Assembly: GCA_002167435.2 (NCBI GenBank)
Contig: NHBR02000031.1
Coordinates: 1 to 38,825, forward strand
Reading direction: 5' to 3'
Length of the DNA stretch: 38,825 nt
Origin: Allomuricauda sp. TMED12
Lineage (GTDB): Bacteria; Bacteroidota; Bacteroidia; Flavobacteriales; Flavobacteriaceae
A model generated the notes under the pieces. It was given only the letters and a program-made list of their open reading frames with translations, did not search any database and was not told where the DNA came from. Numbering within the stretch: position 1 is the stretch's first letter; every line of letters starts with the position of its first letter. This document shows positions 25,100-33,264 of this stretch, piece after piece. The position numbers and the translations under genes are program-made.

Positions 25100-25799
25100 C
25101 TCTTTTTTTAATTTTTCTTACTGTTGGCGATGAAATAAACCAGAGGGTAAAACCGCTTAGTACGGTAATCAATCCCAGCAGGGAGAACGCCCTAAGTACA
25201 AAGGTGTTAAAATCGTCCCTTCCCTGATAATCCATGGTATGTGTCATCCAAAGAAAATCGAACCATCTCCATTGGCGGTGCCTGACTGTTTGAAATGTCC
25301 CATTTTCAAGGGCTACATAGGCCTTAAGATTTTGAGGGGTTTCATAGGAAATCTCATAAGCTGGCAAAGGCCCACTGCGGTATTGATGATGATTACCCAC
25401 TTCGTCGATGCGTTTAATGCCTACTACTTTTAATTCAGGCAGCATAAAACGGTTGGCTACTTGTTGGGCTTCCTGTTCTGAAACTTCATTTTTTTTACTT
25501 CCCGTACGGGCATTGTAAAGGGCTGTTCCGTTAATCCAGTAATAGGGATTGTCCGCAATCTCCAGTAATTCCAATGATTGAATGGGTTGTTCAATCTTCA
25601 ATTGAGCCGTTCCCAACAAATCGGAAAAAGCCGTCTGTTCTGGTATTTCCTTTTTGAAATGGTCGCCGTGTATCTCATCGATATCCGTCCAGCTGAAATA
25701 CATGCCGCTAATCGTCCATATAAGGAACTGTATACCTAAAAAAAGTCCTAAATAGCGGTGTGCTTTCCTAATTTTAATTGCTGTTTGTCTTTTGACCAT
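25077..25799 (-). CDS. PepSY-associated membrane protein
   Basis: The 240-residue product starts with the PepSY-TM signature 'RKAHRYLGLFLGIQFLIW' (residues 11-28, first helix) and a 'SGMYFSW' segment. A periplasmic domain with 'ARTGSKKNEVSEQEAQQVA' follows. A C-terminal 'WRWFDFLWMTHTMDYQGRDDF' block and a second helix (about 200-228, 'LLGLITVLSGFTLWFIS') complete it. PepSY-TM proteins occur in metal and iron uptake or reduction systems; some are ferric reductases and others only carry the domain. The His pairs in the first helix and near 'WMTHT' could ligate haem, which is an inference. It precedes the 49-residue protein and cusB. Confidence 0.82.
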   Translation of the reverse strand: MVKRQTAIKIRKAHRYLGLFLGIQFLIWTISGMYFSWTDIDEIHGDHFKKEIPEQTAFSDLLGTAQLKIEQPIQSLELLEIADNPYYWINGTALYNARTGSKKNEVSEQEAQQVANRFMLPELKVVGIKRIDEVGNHHQYRSGPLPAYEISYETPQNLKAYVALENGTFQTVRHRQWRWFDFLWMTHTMDYQGRDDFNTFVLRAFSLLGLITVLSGFTLWFISSPTVRKIKKRDERTCNK

Positions 25800-25935
25800 T
25801 ACATTACTATTAAATTACCTAAAAAGGCATTTTAGACTGGTTTTTTCTTTTGCACTTCCGATTGCGTCAATGGCAAGCTATGGAGGACGATTATTTCAAT
25901 TTTTATCATAATGTCATTTTAGAGTTATCGACTTT

Positions 25936-26484
25936 TTACTTTTGTACGTGCATGTTATTGACATTTGCAATTCCGAAGAATAGCACTATGAAACTTAAAA
26001 TTACTTCGAGCACAACCAAACTCTTCGCAGCATATGTGGTAGGTACAATATCTCCAAAACCTACCGAGGAAAAGGATATAAAACTGAAATAGAGAAATTC
26101 GAAAAAAACGATACCTCCAGGCGATCCATTCGTCAGGTTGGTTTTGAAACTTTGTGCATCGATGAGAAACATTGCGGTATAGTCCGTTGCGAACGATAGA
26201 ACAATTAGGCCAATCAGAAGACCGAAAAGCGCCAGTACGTGAGCCAGTAAATGGCTTTGTGCTATTATTTTGCTCAATTGGATAAAGGTCAATCTGAGTA
26301 TAAAATACATTTTAAACAAGGTTAAAAATAAAACGCCCCATACCCACGAAATCACTCTATCCACAAACCAAATATCCAATACGGCAATGAACAGCACTAT
26401 AAAGATAAGTGGCATTGCTTTTGAAAATAGCTGCCTGTAAAAGGCCGGGCTATGTTCTATGTTTTCTGTATCGTCCATTTTCAA
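25936..26484 (-). CDS. Two-helix-pore ion channel (K+ channel-like)
   Basis: The 182-residue product has an N-terminal pair of helices (about residues 22-40 and 48-66), a third (85-105), then a pore loop with the filter-like 'SVGFGD' (residues 140-145) and a last helix (155-175). The filter reads S-V-G-F-G-D, close to the potassium signature T-V-G-Y-G-D, so this is an Ion_trans_2 type channel, probably potassium selective. There is no cytoplasmic RCK/TrkA domain, so gating cannot be predicted. Its link to copper handling is unclear; it may balance charge during metal stress. The start ATG at 26484 (MKMDDTEN) is alternative to an internal ATG two codons later. Confidence 0.8.
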   Translation of the reverse strand: MKMDDTENIEHSPAFYRQLFSKAMPLIFIVLFIAVLDIWFVDRVISWVWGVLFLTLFKMYFILRLTFIQLSKIIAQSHLLAHVLALFGLLIGLIVLSFATDYTAMFLIDAQSFKTNLTNGSPGGIVFFEFLYFSFISFSSVGFGDIVPTTYAAKSLVVLEVILSFIVLFFGIANVNNMHVQK

Positions 26485-26543
26485 TTTCTTTGTTATCGAT
26501 AAAATTCATCTACTGTTTAACTACGATCCTCCAACTTCCGGCC

Positions 26544-27767
26544 TTAAACAAAAAACTTGACAATCAGTCCACCTGCCAACCAAGCATAGCAGATAAACGC
26601 CGTATATTTTAAAACACTTTCCAACAACGGACTTTTGGGTGCCATCTCGCTCATATTGTGTTTGACGTCTTTCTTTTTAAAAAAGCCCAGATAGACCAAA
26701 TATCCAGAAATGGCCAGGAAAGCGATGTTCAAAAAGAAGGTGTAATCTATCTTGAAGAACTCACTGTCCTCAATTTTTACCTGCGATGGGTCGGGCAACA
26801 TACCGAGTAGGTCAAAACTGTAGTGCAGGGACAGGGCCGTGCCTATCAATGCGGTAAACAATAGGAAGAGGATGAACAAGGACATCTTCCAACCATAGTA
26901 CTTTGCATTGATCCGTAGCACGGGAAATACGACCAGATCACTAAAAATAAATGCCATTACGCCCGCAAAACTTACACCTTTTCCGAATAGCAAGGCCGCC
27001 AGGGGAATGTTTCCCATAGATCCTATAAACGTGAGAAATGCAGCGACTGGTCCTACGATGATATGCTCTAAAATTTCAAGAAAAGTAAAATCGGTATTGC
27101 CCTGACCGCTATTGATAAAAAGGGTCTGAAAAAAGGAATCGGGCACAAAGGCCGCGACGATACCGGCAATGGTAAAGCCTACGGTAACATCCTTCCAGAC
27201 CATTTGCCACTCCATCTTGTATTTTTTGGCGACCCTTGCCCAACTATCCTCTTTCTGAATCTGTTTCTTCCAGTTCTTGGAATCGTCCATAGCATCATTA
27301 TCTTCGTTTTCTAAGTTTTTTCGGGCATTTTCAATCAGTTTTTTAGGGTTGATGATGCGTATGAGCAACCAACAAATCAGAATCAAAAGAATACCACCTA
27401 CGTATTCGCCGACCACAAATTGCCATCCCAGAAAAATGGAAATGATAATGCCCAATTCGATGACAAGGTTAGTCGAGGCGAGTAGAAAGGCAATGGAGGA
27501 AACAAAACTTGCCCCTTTTTTAAAGATGGACTTTGTGCCCGCCAAAGCCGAAAAACTGCACGAACTGCTTATAAATCCAAAAAAGGTACCCAAGAGCATG
27601 CTTTTATCCTCATTCTCGCCCATGGCTTTCTGCATCCGTTTTTCGGTCACAAAAATCTGTATCATACTACTGATGATATAGCCCAGGATAAACGCCCATA
27701 GGGCCATCCAGAAAAATCCCGTGGTGGTATAGGCCGCTTCGCCCCATTGTTTTAAAAAATTGTCCAT
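26544..27767 (-). CDS. ArsP-type permease (DUF318/PF03773 family)
   Basis: The 407-residue polytopic membrane protein has two halves of about four helices each, separated by a charged loop (residues 150-190). The first half contains 'FFGFISSSCSFSALAGTKS' with a Cys in a conserved Ser-rich motif. The second half has a comparable 'GPVAAFLTFIGSMGNIPLAALLFG' segment. These are hallmarks of the ArsP_1/DUF318 permeases, which export organoarsenicals in the characterised members. Related flavobacterial members lie in heavy-metal islands with no proven substrate. The 407-residue length is somewhat greater than the usual 300-350, due to the central loop. The gene is preceded by a possible 25-codon ORF and the YceI gene. 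Confidence 0.85.
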   Translation of the reverse strand: MDNFLKQWGEAAYTTTGFFWMALWAFILGYIISSMIQIFVTEKRMQKAMGENEDKSMLLGTFFGFISSSCSFSALAGTKSIFKKGASFVSSIAFLLASTNLVIELGIIISIFLGWQFVVGEYVGGILLILICWLLIRIINPKKLIENARKNLENEDNDAMDDSKNWKKQIQKEDSWARVAKKYKMEWQMVWKDVTVGFTIAGIVAAFVPDSFFQTLFINSGQGNTDFTFLEILEHIIVGPVAAFLTFIGSMGNIPLAALLFGKGVSFAGVMAFIFSDLVVFPVLRINAKYYGWKMSLFILFLLFTALIGTALSLHYSFDLLGMLPDPSQVKIEDSEFFKIDYTFFLNIAFLAISGYLVYLGFFKKKDVKHNMSEMAPKSPLLESVLKYTAFICYAWLAGGLIVKFFV

Positions 27768-27770
27768 AAT

Positions 27771-27848
27771 TTATATGATTTGGTGTCCCTGCTCTTTTAA
27801 ACTTCGTTCAATGAATACCATATGGGATAATTTCCTCTTCTTTGTCAT
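27771..27848 (-). CDS. Possible 25-residue ORF between yceI and the permease gene
   Basis: An ATG at 27848 overlaps the YceI stop as ATGA, and the 25-codon frame ends with TAA 3 bases before the permease ATG. The product is basic and hydrophilic. The tight fit between two stops and starts is suggestive of a coupling ORF, but at this length chance is a real alternative. Confidence 0.25.
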   Translation of the reverse strand: MTKKRKLSHMVFIERSLKEQGHQII

Positions 27849-28429
27849 TCCTCTTTGAGCAATGCGTTTACGTCCAACTCGTGTTTGTCGTTTACTTTTA
27901 TAAACATCAGGCTCGGGCGCTCCAAACCGTAATCGGTAATCAAAAGCGACCACGATGCGTTCAATTGAATGCCTTTTGACACGGGATCCAGATTTAAGGG
28001 GACCGTTATTTGTCGGGTCGTTCCTGCAAGGGTAAAATCGCCCTTTACCTTGACCGTTTGTTCAGATTTTTTATCCAGATCAAATTCGTCGGCAAGTTTT
28101 CCCTCAAAGACGACATTGGGATATTTTTGCACTTCAAGCAGCTCGTACATGTGTTCGTCACGTTTATCCTTGCCTGTTTTTATGGATTTTACGGGTACGG
28201 TAAAAACTACCTTTCCAGTTTCAAAATCAATGGTTCCCTGTAACTTGTCGGACTCGCCCGTATAGGAATTAAGGGGCATTTTAGCTTTGAAGGTCGCATT
28301 TCCAGCTTGGGTGGCATATACCTGTGCAAACGAGGTATGGCTACCCATGAGCATTAGCAAAAGCGATAGGAAAAAAATCAGGTTTTTGGATATGGATAAA
28401 TTGCTATTAATTTTCATAAATTTCTTCAT
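27845..28429 (-). CDS. YceI-family periplasmic protein
   Basis: From the ATG at 28429 the product is 194 residues. An ATG at 28417 and further upstream in-frame ATGs (up to 28480, inside the previous gene) also exist. The chosen start gives a signal peptide ending around 'HTSFAQ'. The mature part has the YceI pattern: 'FETGKVVFTVPVKSIKTG', 'HMYELLEVQKYPNVVFEGK' and 'KGDFTLAGTTRQITVPL'. YceI proteins are beta-barrel lipocalin-like proteins that bind isoprenoid ligands in the periplasm, and are common accessory proteins in stress and electron-transfer operons. It overlaps the end of the preceding FMN-glutamate-synthase-like gene by 23 bases, so coupling is likely. No cysteine or Met cluster suggests metal binding. 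Confidence 0.88.
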   Translation of the reverse strand: MKKFMKINSNLSISKNLIFFLSLLLMLMGSHTSFAQVYATQAGNATFKAKMPLNSYTGESDKLQGTIDFETGKVVFTVPVKSIKTGKDKRDEHMYELLEVQKYPNVVFEGKLADEFDLDKKSEQTVKVKGDFTLAGTTRQITVPLNLDPVSKGIQLNASWSLLITDYGLERPSLMFIKVNDKHELDVNALLKEE

Positions 28430-29900
28430 ATGATCTGGTTTGCGTTTCGCCGGTCCTTTTGATGATATATTTTTTGTCAATGCCCATTGTATCCTTTAAA
28501 CCTATGGAAGCCAGCAATTCCCTTAGCCCTTCCATGGTATTTCTGTGATAATTGGCAACTTTGTTTTTTTTGTCCTCCACGACCAGTGATACCACACGAG
28601 CTGGGTTCATTGTTGTGATTCCAGTGGGACAGGTATCCAGATTACACTTCAGGGATTGTACACACCCCAGGGCGAACATCATACCCCTGGCACTGTAACA
28701 AGCATCCGCACCCAGTGCCAAGGCCTTATAAATATCGAAGGCGGAAATTATCTTTCCCGCCGCGAATATTTTTAGGCTTTCGCGATGGCCCGATTTTCTC
28801 AAGGTCTTATCCATAAAATGGAGCCCTTCATAAAGCGGGGTCCCCGCCCAATGCAATGACTCCATGTGTGCGGCACCGGAACCCCCTTCCGCACCATCGA
28901 TACAGATAAAATCAGGGAAGTTATTGTGCTTTGCAAAGGTGTTCACCATTTCTTCGAACTCCTCCTTTTGGCCCAGACACATCTTTATGCCTACGGGTTT
29001 TCCCCCGGATAATTGCCGTAACCTATCAATAAATCGAATCATTTCATCCGTATTGCCAAAGGCACTATGGTGAGCCGGGGAGTGAATTTCGGTGTGCGCC
29101 TCCACGTCCCTGTATCGGGCAATTTCTTCCGTATTCTTTTTTGCGGGAAGGATAGCCCCAAAACCGGGTTTCGCCCCTTGTGAAATTTTTATTTCAACCA
29201 TTTTAACGATTTCCAGTGTGGCAATTTCCTTAAACTTTTCAGCATCGAAATCCCCATTTTCGTTCCGGCATCCGAAATAGCCCGTACCGAACTGGAAGAT
29301 TATATCCGCACCAAATTCCTTGTGATAGGGTGTCAATCCGCCTTCGCCAGTATTTTGTGCGAAACCGGCAATTTTTGCTCCTCCATTAAAGGCCAAGGTT
29401 GCATTTTTACTGATGGAACCGAAACTCATCCCCGCCAGATTCAAAATACTTGCTCTGTAAGGCTTTTTGCAATTTGGGCCTCCAACCGTTATCCTAAAAT
29501 CATCATTGACTTCTTTTGCAGGAAACGTCGAATGCAAAAACCACTCACGGCCTAAATCCTCATAGGACAATTGCGTGCCAAAGGGTTGGCTTTTATTTTC
29601 ATCCGAAGCACGTTTGTAAACGATTTCCTTTTGTATCCAATTAAAAGGCATTCCCTCAGTACGGTTGAGCAATACCGTTTCTTGTAAAACGTGACGTTGT
29701 TTTTCCAACAGATTGGTAATCCTGCCTAACATCGGATAGGTTCTCTTAATATTATCTGTTTTTTGAAAATAGTCCCTAAAGCCGAGAAGCATAAAAGGTG
29801 CGATCAACAGCGCAAGCCACCATAAATGGGGCTTCCACATTATGAGTCCTGCAAGTACCACTAACAGCGTTATCGACGATATTAAAAATATTCTTCTCAT
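28407..29900 (-). CDS. FMN-dependent glutamate-synthase-like protein, membrane anchored
   Basis: The start at 29900 gives 497 residues. The frame is open further upstream but would run into the DUF2231 gene. Two hydrophobic helices (about residues 3-20 and 23-37) anchor the protein. The Glu_synthase domain (central FMN domain of GltB) follows, with 'FAQNTGEGGLTPYHKE', 'GAKPGFGAILPAKK', 'CIDGAEGGSGAA' and 'KIFAAGKIISAFDIYKALALGAD'. The iron-sulfur ligands are Cys413, Cys419 and Cys424 in 'CVQSLKCNLDTCPTG', the 3Fe-4S cluster of glutamate synthases. No amidotransferase domain is present, as in stand-alone GltB-like proteins. The true substrate is not known; a redox role is inferred. It lies between the DUF2231 and YceI genes. 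Confidence 0.88.
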   Translation of the reverse strand: MRRIFLISSITLLVVLAGLIMWKPHLWWLALLIAPFMLLGFRDYFQKTDNIKRTYPMLGRITNLLEKQRHVLQETVLLNRTEGMPFNWIQKEIVYKRASDENKSQPFGTQLSYEDLGREWFLHSTFPAKEVNDDFRITVGGPNCKKPYRASILNLAGMSFGSISKNATLAFNGGAKIAGFAQNTGEGGLTPYHKEFGADIIFQFGTGYFGCRNENGDFDAEKFKEIATLEIVKMVEIKISQGAKPGFGAILPAKKNTEEIARYRDVEAHTEIHSPAHHSAFGNTDEMIRFIDRLRQLSGGKPVGIKMCLGQKEEFEEMVNTFAKHNNFPDFICIDGAEGGSGAAHMESLHWAGTPLYEGLHFMDKTLRKSGHRESLKIFAAGKIISAFDIYKALALGADACYSARGMMFALGCVQSLKCNLDTCPTGITTMNPARVVSLVVEDKKNKVANYHRNTMEGLRELLASIGLKDTMGIDKKYIIKRTGETQTRSYEEIYEN

Positions 29901-29910
29901 ACTTTGTTTC

Positions 29911-30591
29911 TCAATGTGAATGGCTTTCTTCCTCTGCCTTTTCAGTTTCCAAATACTGGCCCTGTGGGCCAACGCCCTGAATATAAACGAGCTGAGCGCC
30001 ATAATGCCCTGCTTGTGAAACGGAGAACGCTGAGAAAGCCATAACAAGGAGAACGGCTATTTCGAATCCGCGTTTCAGTTTTATCCAAAAAAGGCTGATA
30101 CATTTTAAAACTGCGGCCAAAGCACTGGACCAAATGGTCCAATCTGCATATTTATCATGGTTATCCAATATTTTTTGAGCTACATCCGTAAGCCCGTGGG
30201 TATGTGGGTGTACATAAGTTCCCGCCACGTAGGCCCCAATGAAACCAGTACCAATAAGAAACAGGATAACCCAGTCCAAATTCCTTTTTAGGACGAAGAG
30301 CTGAATACATTGGAGCAGTGCCGCAAACAACAAGAGTACGATAGGAAAATGCACCACCAATGGATGTAAATTGTCGAATTCATGCAAACCCACCTCCTCT
30401 TTGTTTATGGGCTTTTCGGCGTGGCTTTCGGTATGTTGTTCTGGTTTTTCGGACAATTTAACAGCATAAAAAGTTCCTGAGCTATTCGTCAAATACCCTG
30501 AATTGTTCCCAATGGACTCAGGTGCACTTGCATGTAGCGACATCAAGCTCAAAAGCAGTACTAAAAATGAGACTGTTTTTTTCATAATCAA
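29911..30591 (-). CDS. DUF2231 membrane protein, His-rich
   Basis: The 226-residue product has a signal peptide (about residues 1-23), a His-rich periplasmic stretch, then four membrane helices in a DUF2231-like layout. The first helix has 'LHPLVVHFPIVLLLFAALLQ' with the recurring His pair, and the second carries 'GTYVHPHTH'. The C-terminus ends 'EESHSH'. DUF2231 proteins are quinol-oxidase- or haem-associated membrane proteins of unknown function; the paired His residues in helices could ligate haem or copper. The start is either the ATG at 30591 or at 30585 (two codons later). It is followed after 10 bases by the FMN protein gene, suggesting cotranscription. Confidence 0.75.
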   Translation of the reverse strand: MIMKKTVSFLVLLLSLMSLHASAPESIGNNSGYLTNSSGTFYAVKLSEKPEQHTESHAEKPINKEEVGLHEFDNLHPLVVHFPIVLLLFAALLQCIQLFVLKRNLDWVILFLIGTGFIGAYVAGTYVHPHTHGLTDVAQKILDNHDKYADWTIWSSALAAVLKCISLFWIKLKRGFEIAVLLVMAFSAFSVSQAGHYGAQLVYIQGVGPQGQYLETEKAEEESHSH

Positions 30592-30597
30592 TCGTTT

Positions 30598-30738
30598 TTA
30601 TGATGCATTATTCGTTAACTGTACAATGAGGGCACCTATTACAATAGCGCCAATTATGATGTAAATGGTATAGTTAAACCATTTCTTCCAACCTTGTTTC
30701 TCCGACTTTTCCGGTTCCCTTTTACAGCAATCTTTCAT
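30598..30738 (-). CDS. 46-residue membrane protein with an N-terminal Cys-Cys
   Basis: The open frame extends to 30879, but the first part lacks any motif. The ATG at 30738 gives a sensible small protein: a metal-binding-like 'MKDCCKREPEK' N-terminus, a basic segment and one membrane helix, 'FNYTIYIIIGAIVIGALIV' (residues 23-41). It lies 6 bases before the DUF2231 start. A vicinal Cys pair in a short protein within a copper island suggests metal or redox sensing, which is inference. No family was recognised. Confidence 0.5.
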   Translation of the reverse strand: MKDCCKREPEKSEKQGWKKWFNYTIYIIIGAIVIGALIVQLTNNAS

Positions 30739-30918
30739 TTCAACCTTAATTCTGTTTATGGTGCCTGTCAAAGGAAGGGCGTTAAACACTACATCAACGA
30801 AATTTCCCTTCCCGTAACAGGACTTTTTCTGTATTAAAACAATCTGCGCGGTCATGAAATACACTAAATAACTAACCAATCAAAAAACACATTCTTGACC
30901 TGCCCAGATTTTACATTT

Positions 30919-31449
30919 TTAAATTTTTTCGTTTATAAACTTTTTGCCGATTAAAAAAATAATCGTGGGCAAAAGTGCAAATTGTAATAGCGGCGACAAT
31001 CCCAAATTTACCCATGGCAGTATAGGCATAGCTTCTGCATAGTTCCAATCGCCTCGTGAGGTATGCCAAATTTCTCCCAAAATTGCGCCAGCACTTCCGA
31101 TAAAAATCAACGGGAGTATTTTATTAATATCCATTGACCTTATCCAAAAGACATTTTTATATACCAAACCAAATCCGAAAAGCAGGATAAGCACCATCAA
31201 CATATCGGCTAAGGATGCCAAGGCGCAAAACGATATATGCTCCCAATCGTATTCAAAACCTTCATAGAGCGGACCTTGTGCCAGCTCCCAAATAAAATTC
31301 AACGAAAATGACACCAAACCGACACCAATAATATAGTTTCGATAAATTTCATTGTCCTGTACCTGTTTGGTAAAATAGATATACAGCAGAACGATCACGG
31401 TCAACGCAATGGTTGGTACTACAAAAATGTCAAGGGTTAATGCTTCCAT
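30919..31449 (-). CDS. Integral membrane protein, function unknown
   Basis: The 176-residue product has five or six hydrophobic helices (about residues 6-26, 37-58, 75-97, 110-127 and 144-168). Notable polar residues inside the membrane region include 'WELAQGPLYEGFEYDWEHISF' and 'GEIWHTSRGDWNYAEAMP', where Glu, His and Trp could form a ligand or proton site. I recognise no characterised family; similar proteins are found in flavobacterial metal islands by memory only. A degenerate promoter-like sequence (AAAATTTG on the - strand, 7 of 8 matches) lies about 15 bases upstream, ahead of a 148-base gap, so this may start a new transcript. Confidence 0.55.
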   Translation of the reverse strand: MEALTLDIFVVPTIALTVIVLLYIYFTKQVQDNEIYRNYIIGVGLVSFSLNFIWELAQGPLYEGFEYDWEHISFCALASLADMLMVLILLFGFGLVYKNVFWIRSMDINKILPLIFIGSAGAILGEIWHTSRGDWNYAEAMPILPWVNLGLSPLLQFALLPTIIFLIGKKFINEKI

Positions 31450-31597
31450 CTAGATTTTGCAAATTTTATAATCTTTTTCTCCACTTTATTTTTTAAAACT
31501 CTTAGAACTGTGCCTAGACAATCAATTTTTACTACCTGAAAAGGGGAAGTATCTTAAACACTAACCATTAACTATATTCAACCTCCCCTATTAGGCT

Positions 31598-32119
31598 TTA
31601 CTTTTCGATGATGGCTGTCACTTTTCCACAGCTGAGCATTTTTGCTCCATAATACGGGTTGCGGATGTCCTTGATGGCGGATAACCAATAAGCACCTCCG
31701 TTCAAGGCCATGGGGCAGAAATCCTTATAGATTTTTCCAGATGTAACCCTTCCTTTCAACAAGGTTTCCATTTCATTGCTTAAGTCGGAAAAAGCCTTTC
31801 GTTGTCTCTCTAGATCATCGGTAGCAGCGATTTTTTGCGAGGCCGATAATGCCGCTTCGGAACCCTCGACTTTTTCGAGTGCTTCGTTCAACATTACCGC
31901 TCCCTTTTGGGCATCGCCCGGATTTGAACCGACCAAGTCATTTTTAATGTGCTCGTAATGTTCGTAGACATTGGCGATGTTCTCGTCGTTAAATTCCAAC
32001 TCGACCACTTTCATTTCCATTTTGCTATGATCATGGTTCAACTCTATTTTGTGCTGTGCGTAGCCCATTGTAGTCCCCAACATGAGCAGGGTTGCTACAG
32101 CATTTTTTAAATTTTTCAT
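31598..32119 (-). CDS. DUF3347 periplasmic protein
   Basis: The 173-residue product has a signal peptide (about residues 1-21, 'TMGYAQ'), a His/Met-containing N-terminal stretch ('HKIELNHDHSKMEMK') and a helical DUF3347 domain. The domain ends with the family signature: 'YKDFCPMALNGGAYWLSA', 'IRNPYYGAKMLSCG'. The paired Cys and the Met residues are likely Cu(I) ligands; direct proof for the family is limited. It is one of three DUF3347 domains in the window (with the C-terminus of CusB and the lipoprotein at 32591-33196) and sits next to the haem-binding protein. A free-standing copper shuttle to CusB is a reasonable inference. Confidence 0.85.
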   Translation of the reverse strand: MKNLKNAVATLLMLGTTMGYAQHKIELNHDHSKMEMKVVELEFNDENIANVYEHYEHIKNDLVGSNPGDAQKGAVMLNEALEKVEGSEAALSASQKIAATDDLERQRKAFSDLSNEMETLLKGRVTSGKIYKDFCPMALNGGAYWLSAIKDIRNPYYGAKMLSCGKVTAIIEK

Positions 32120-32134
32120 TTGTTGAATTTTTAA

Positions 32135-32590
32135 TTATAAACTGTCTTTTAATTTCGAAATCCACTCAAGAACGATTTTCTTTTCGTCCTTCGAAAGTTC
32201 TGCTTCCCTATGAATTAGCGTGTAGGACCAAAGGGGCATTTCTCCATCTTCTATCTGGCTAATGATCGATTTTAACTTACTGTTCTTTCTTCTGCTTGAA
32301 TAATCGGCCCATTCGTTAAAATTCAGTTCTTCTTTGCCATGGGCAACATGATCCTCCAAGAACCAGGCAACGGGTTGCACTTTGTTGTACCAAGGATAAT
32401 CCGTGTTGTTGCTATGGCAATCATAGCAAGAGGTCGTGATGATGTTCTCCACTTGTTTCGGTACATCGTTTACCAGCATAAAATCCGTTTTTACTATGGT
32501 GTCGCTTTGGTTTCGGGAAGTGGGAAAGAATTGAATTCCCACTAACCCGACCAAAAACACTAGTGCAATGATTTTTACACTTTTCTTCAC
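32135..32590 (-). CDS. Haem-binding domain protein (Haem_bd type, c-type cytochrome-like)
   Basis: The 151-residue product has an N-terminal hydrophobic segment (residues 5-20, signal peptide or anchor) and a CYDCH motif (Cys55, Cys58, His59) for covalent c-type haem. Downstream 'WADYSSRRK' and 'DGEMPLWSYTLIHREA' follow, where Met is a likely sixth haem ligand. The whole pattern is that of the Haem_bd (PF14376) domain found in Bacteroidota. It acts in the periplasm, presumably in electron transfer. It abuts the DUF3347 lipoprotein gene (stop and start separated by no base) and precedes the other DUF3347 gene by 15 bases. All three are evidently one unit. Confidence 0.88.
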   Translation of the reverse strand: MKKSVKIIALVFLVGLVGIQFFPTSRNQSDTIVKTDFMLVNDVPKQVENIITTSCYDCHSNNTDYPWYNKVQPVAWFLEDHVAHGKEELNFNEWADYSSRRKNSKLKSIISQIEDGEMPLWSYTLIHREAELSKDEKKIVLEWISKLKDSL

Positions 32591-33196
32591 TTAGTTGATT
32601 TCCTTTTGTACACTCCCGCAGCTCATCATTTTAGCCCCGTAATATGGATTCTTTATTTCCTTGGTAGCGCTCAGCCATTGCGCCCCCTTGTTGTTATTGT
32701 ACATGGGGCAAAAATCCTGATATAACTTTTCTTCCGTCCCTGTAATGGCGATAAGGTCTATCATATCTTTGCTCAACACATCAAAATGTTCCCTTTGGTG
32801 GTCGATTGGGCTTTTTTCTATGTGCTCGGCGTGCTCTTTGGCATCCTCTATGATATCCTTCAATTCTTGCTGTTCTTCTGAACCGAATGAAGAAGTTTCA
32901 AAATCGTCAAAAGCTGAAACCATCATACCGCCCGCCTTTGCCGCAGCATCTTTGTCATCGGCAACAAGTGCATTTTTTAGTTCTAGATAATTGGCGACCA
33001 GTGCAGTTGATTTTGACGCATGCTGGTCGTTGCCCATCATATCATTTGATGAATCCATAGTTGAATCATCATGACTTCCGTCGCTGTGATGTTCGTTATC
33101 GATATGTTGTTCCTTTTTAACCTCTTTACATGAAGTTACCGTTAGGGCTACCAATGTGATTGCTAAAATCCCTTTTGTTAGGTTTATTTTTTTCAT
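32591..33196 (-). CDS. DUF3347 lipoprotein
   Basis: The 201-residue product has a lipoprotein signal ending at Cys23 ('TVTSC') and a His/Asp/Met-rich linker ('HIDNEHHSDGSHDDSTMDSS'), likely metal binding. A DUF3347 domain (about residues 60-201) follows with the signature 'YQDFCPMYNNNKGAQWLSA' and 'IKNPYYGAKMMSCG'. It is the membrane-bound counterpart of the soluble DUF3347 protein two genes downstream. Direct contact with the haem-binding gene (next base is its start) supports cotranscription. Copper storage or transfer at the outer membrane is the likely role, by inference from context and residues. Confidence 0.88.
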   Translation of the reverse strand: MKKINLTKGILAITLVALTVTSCKEVKKEQHIDNEHHSDGSHDDSTMDSSNDMMGNDQHASKSTALVANYLELKNALVADDKDAAAKAGGMMVSAFDDFETSSFGSEEQQELKDIIEDAKEHAEHIEKSPIDHQREHFDVLSKDMIDLIAITGTEEKLYQDFCPMYNNNKGAQWLSATKEIKNPYYGAKMMSCGSVQKEIN

Positions 33197-33264
33197 TGCT
33201 CTTAATTTTAGATTTATAATTATTTGGATTATTCTTTTTTTCGTAAAACCGAAAGAGTTGATGT

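Noticed and set aside
30739..30879. N-terminal extension of the di-cysteine membrane protein
   Set aside because: The extra 47 residues have no motif, while the ATG at 30738 gives a compact small membrane protein; still, the longer form is not excluded.
31545..31590. Distant G/C-rich arms (AGGGGAAG and CCTCCCCT)
   Set aside because: One mismatch and a loop of about 36 bases; likely chance in an AT-rich gap.
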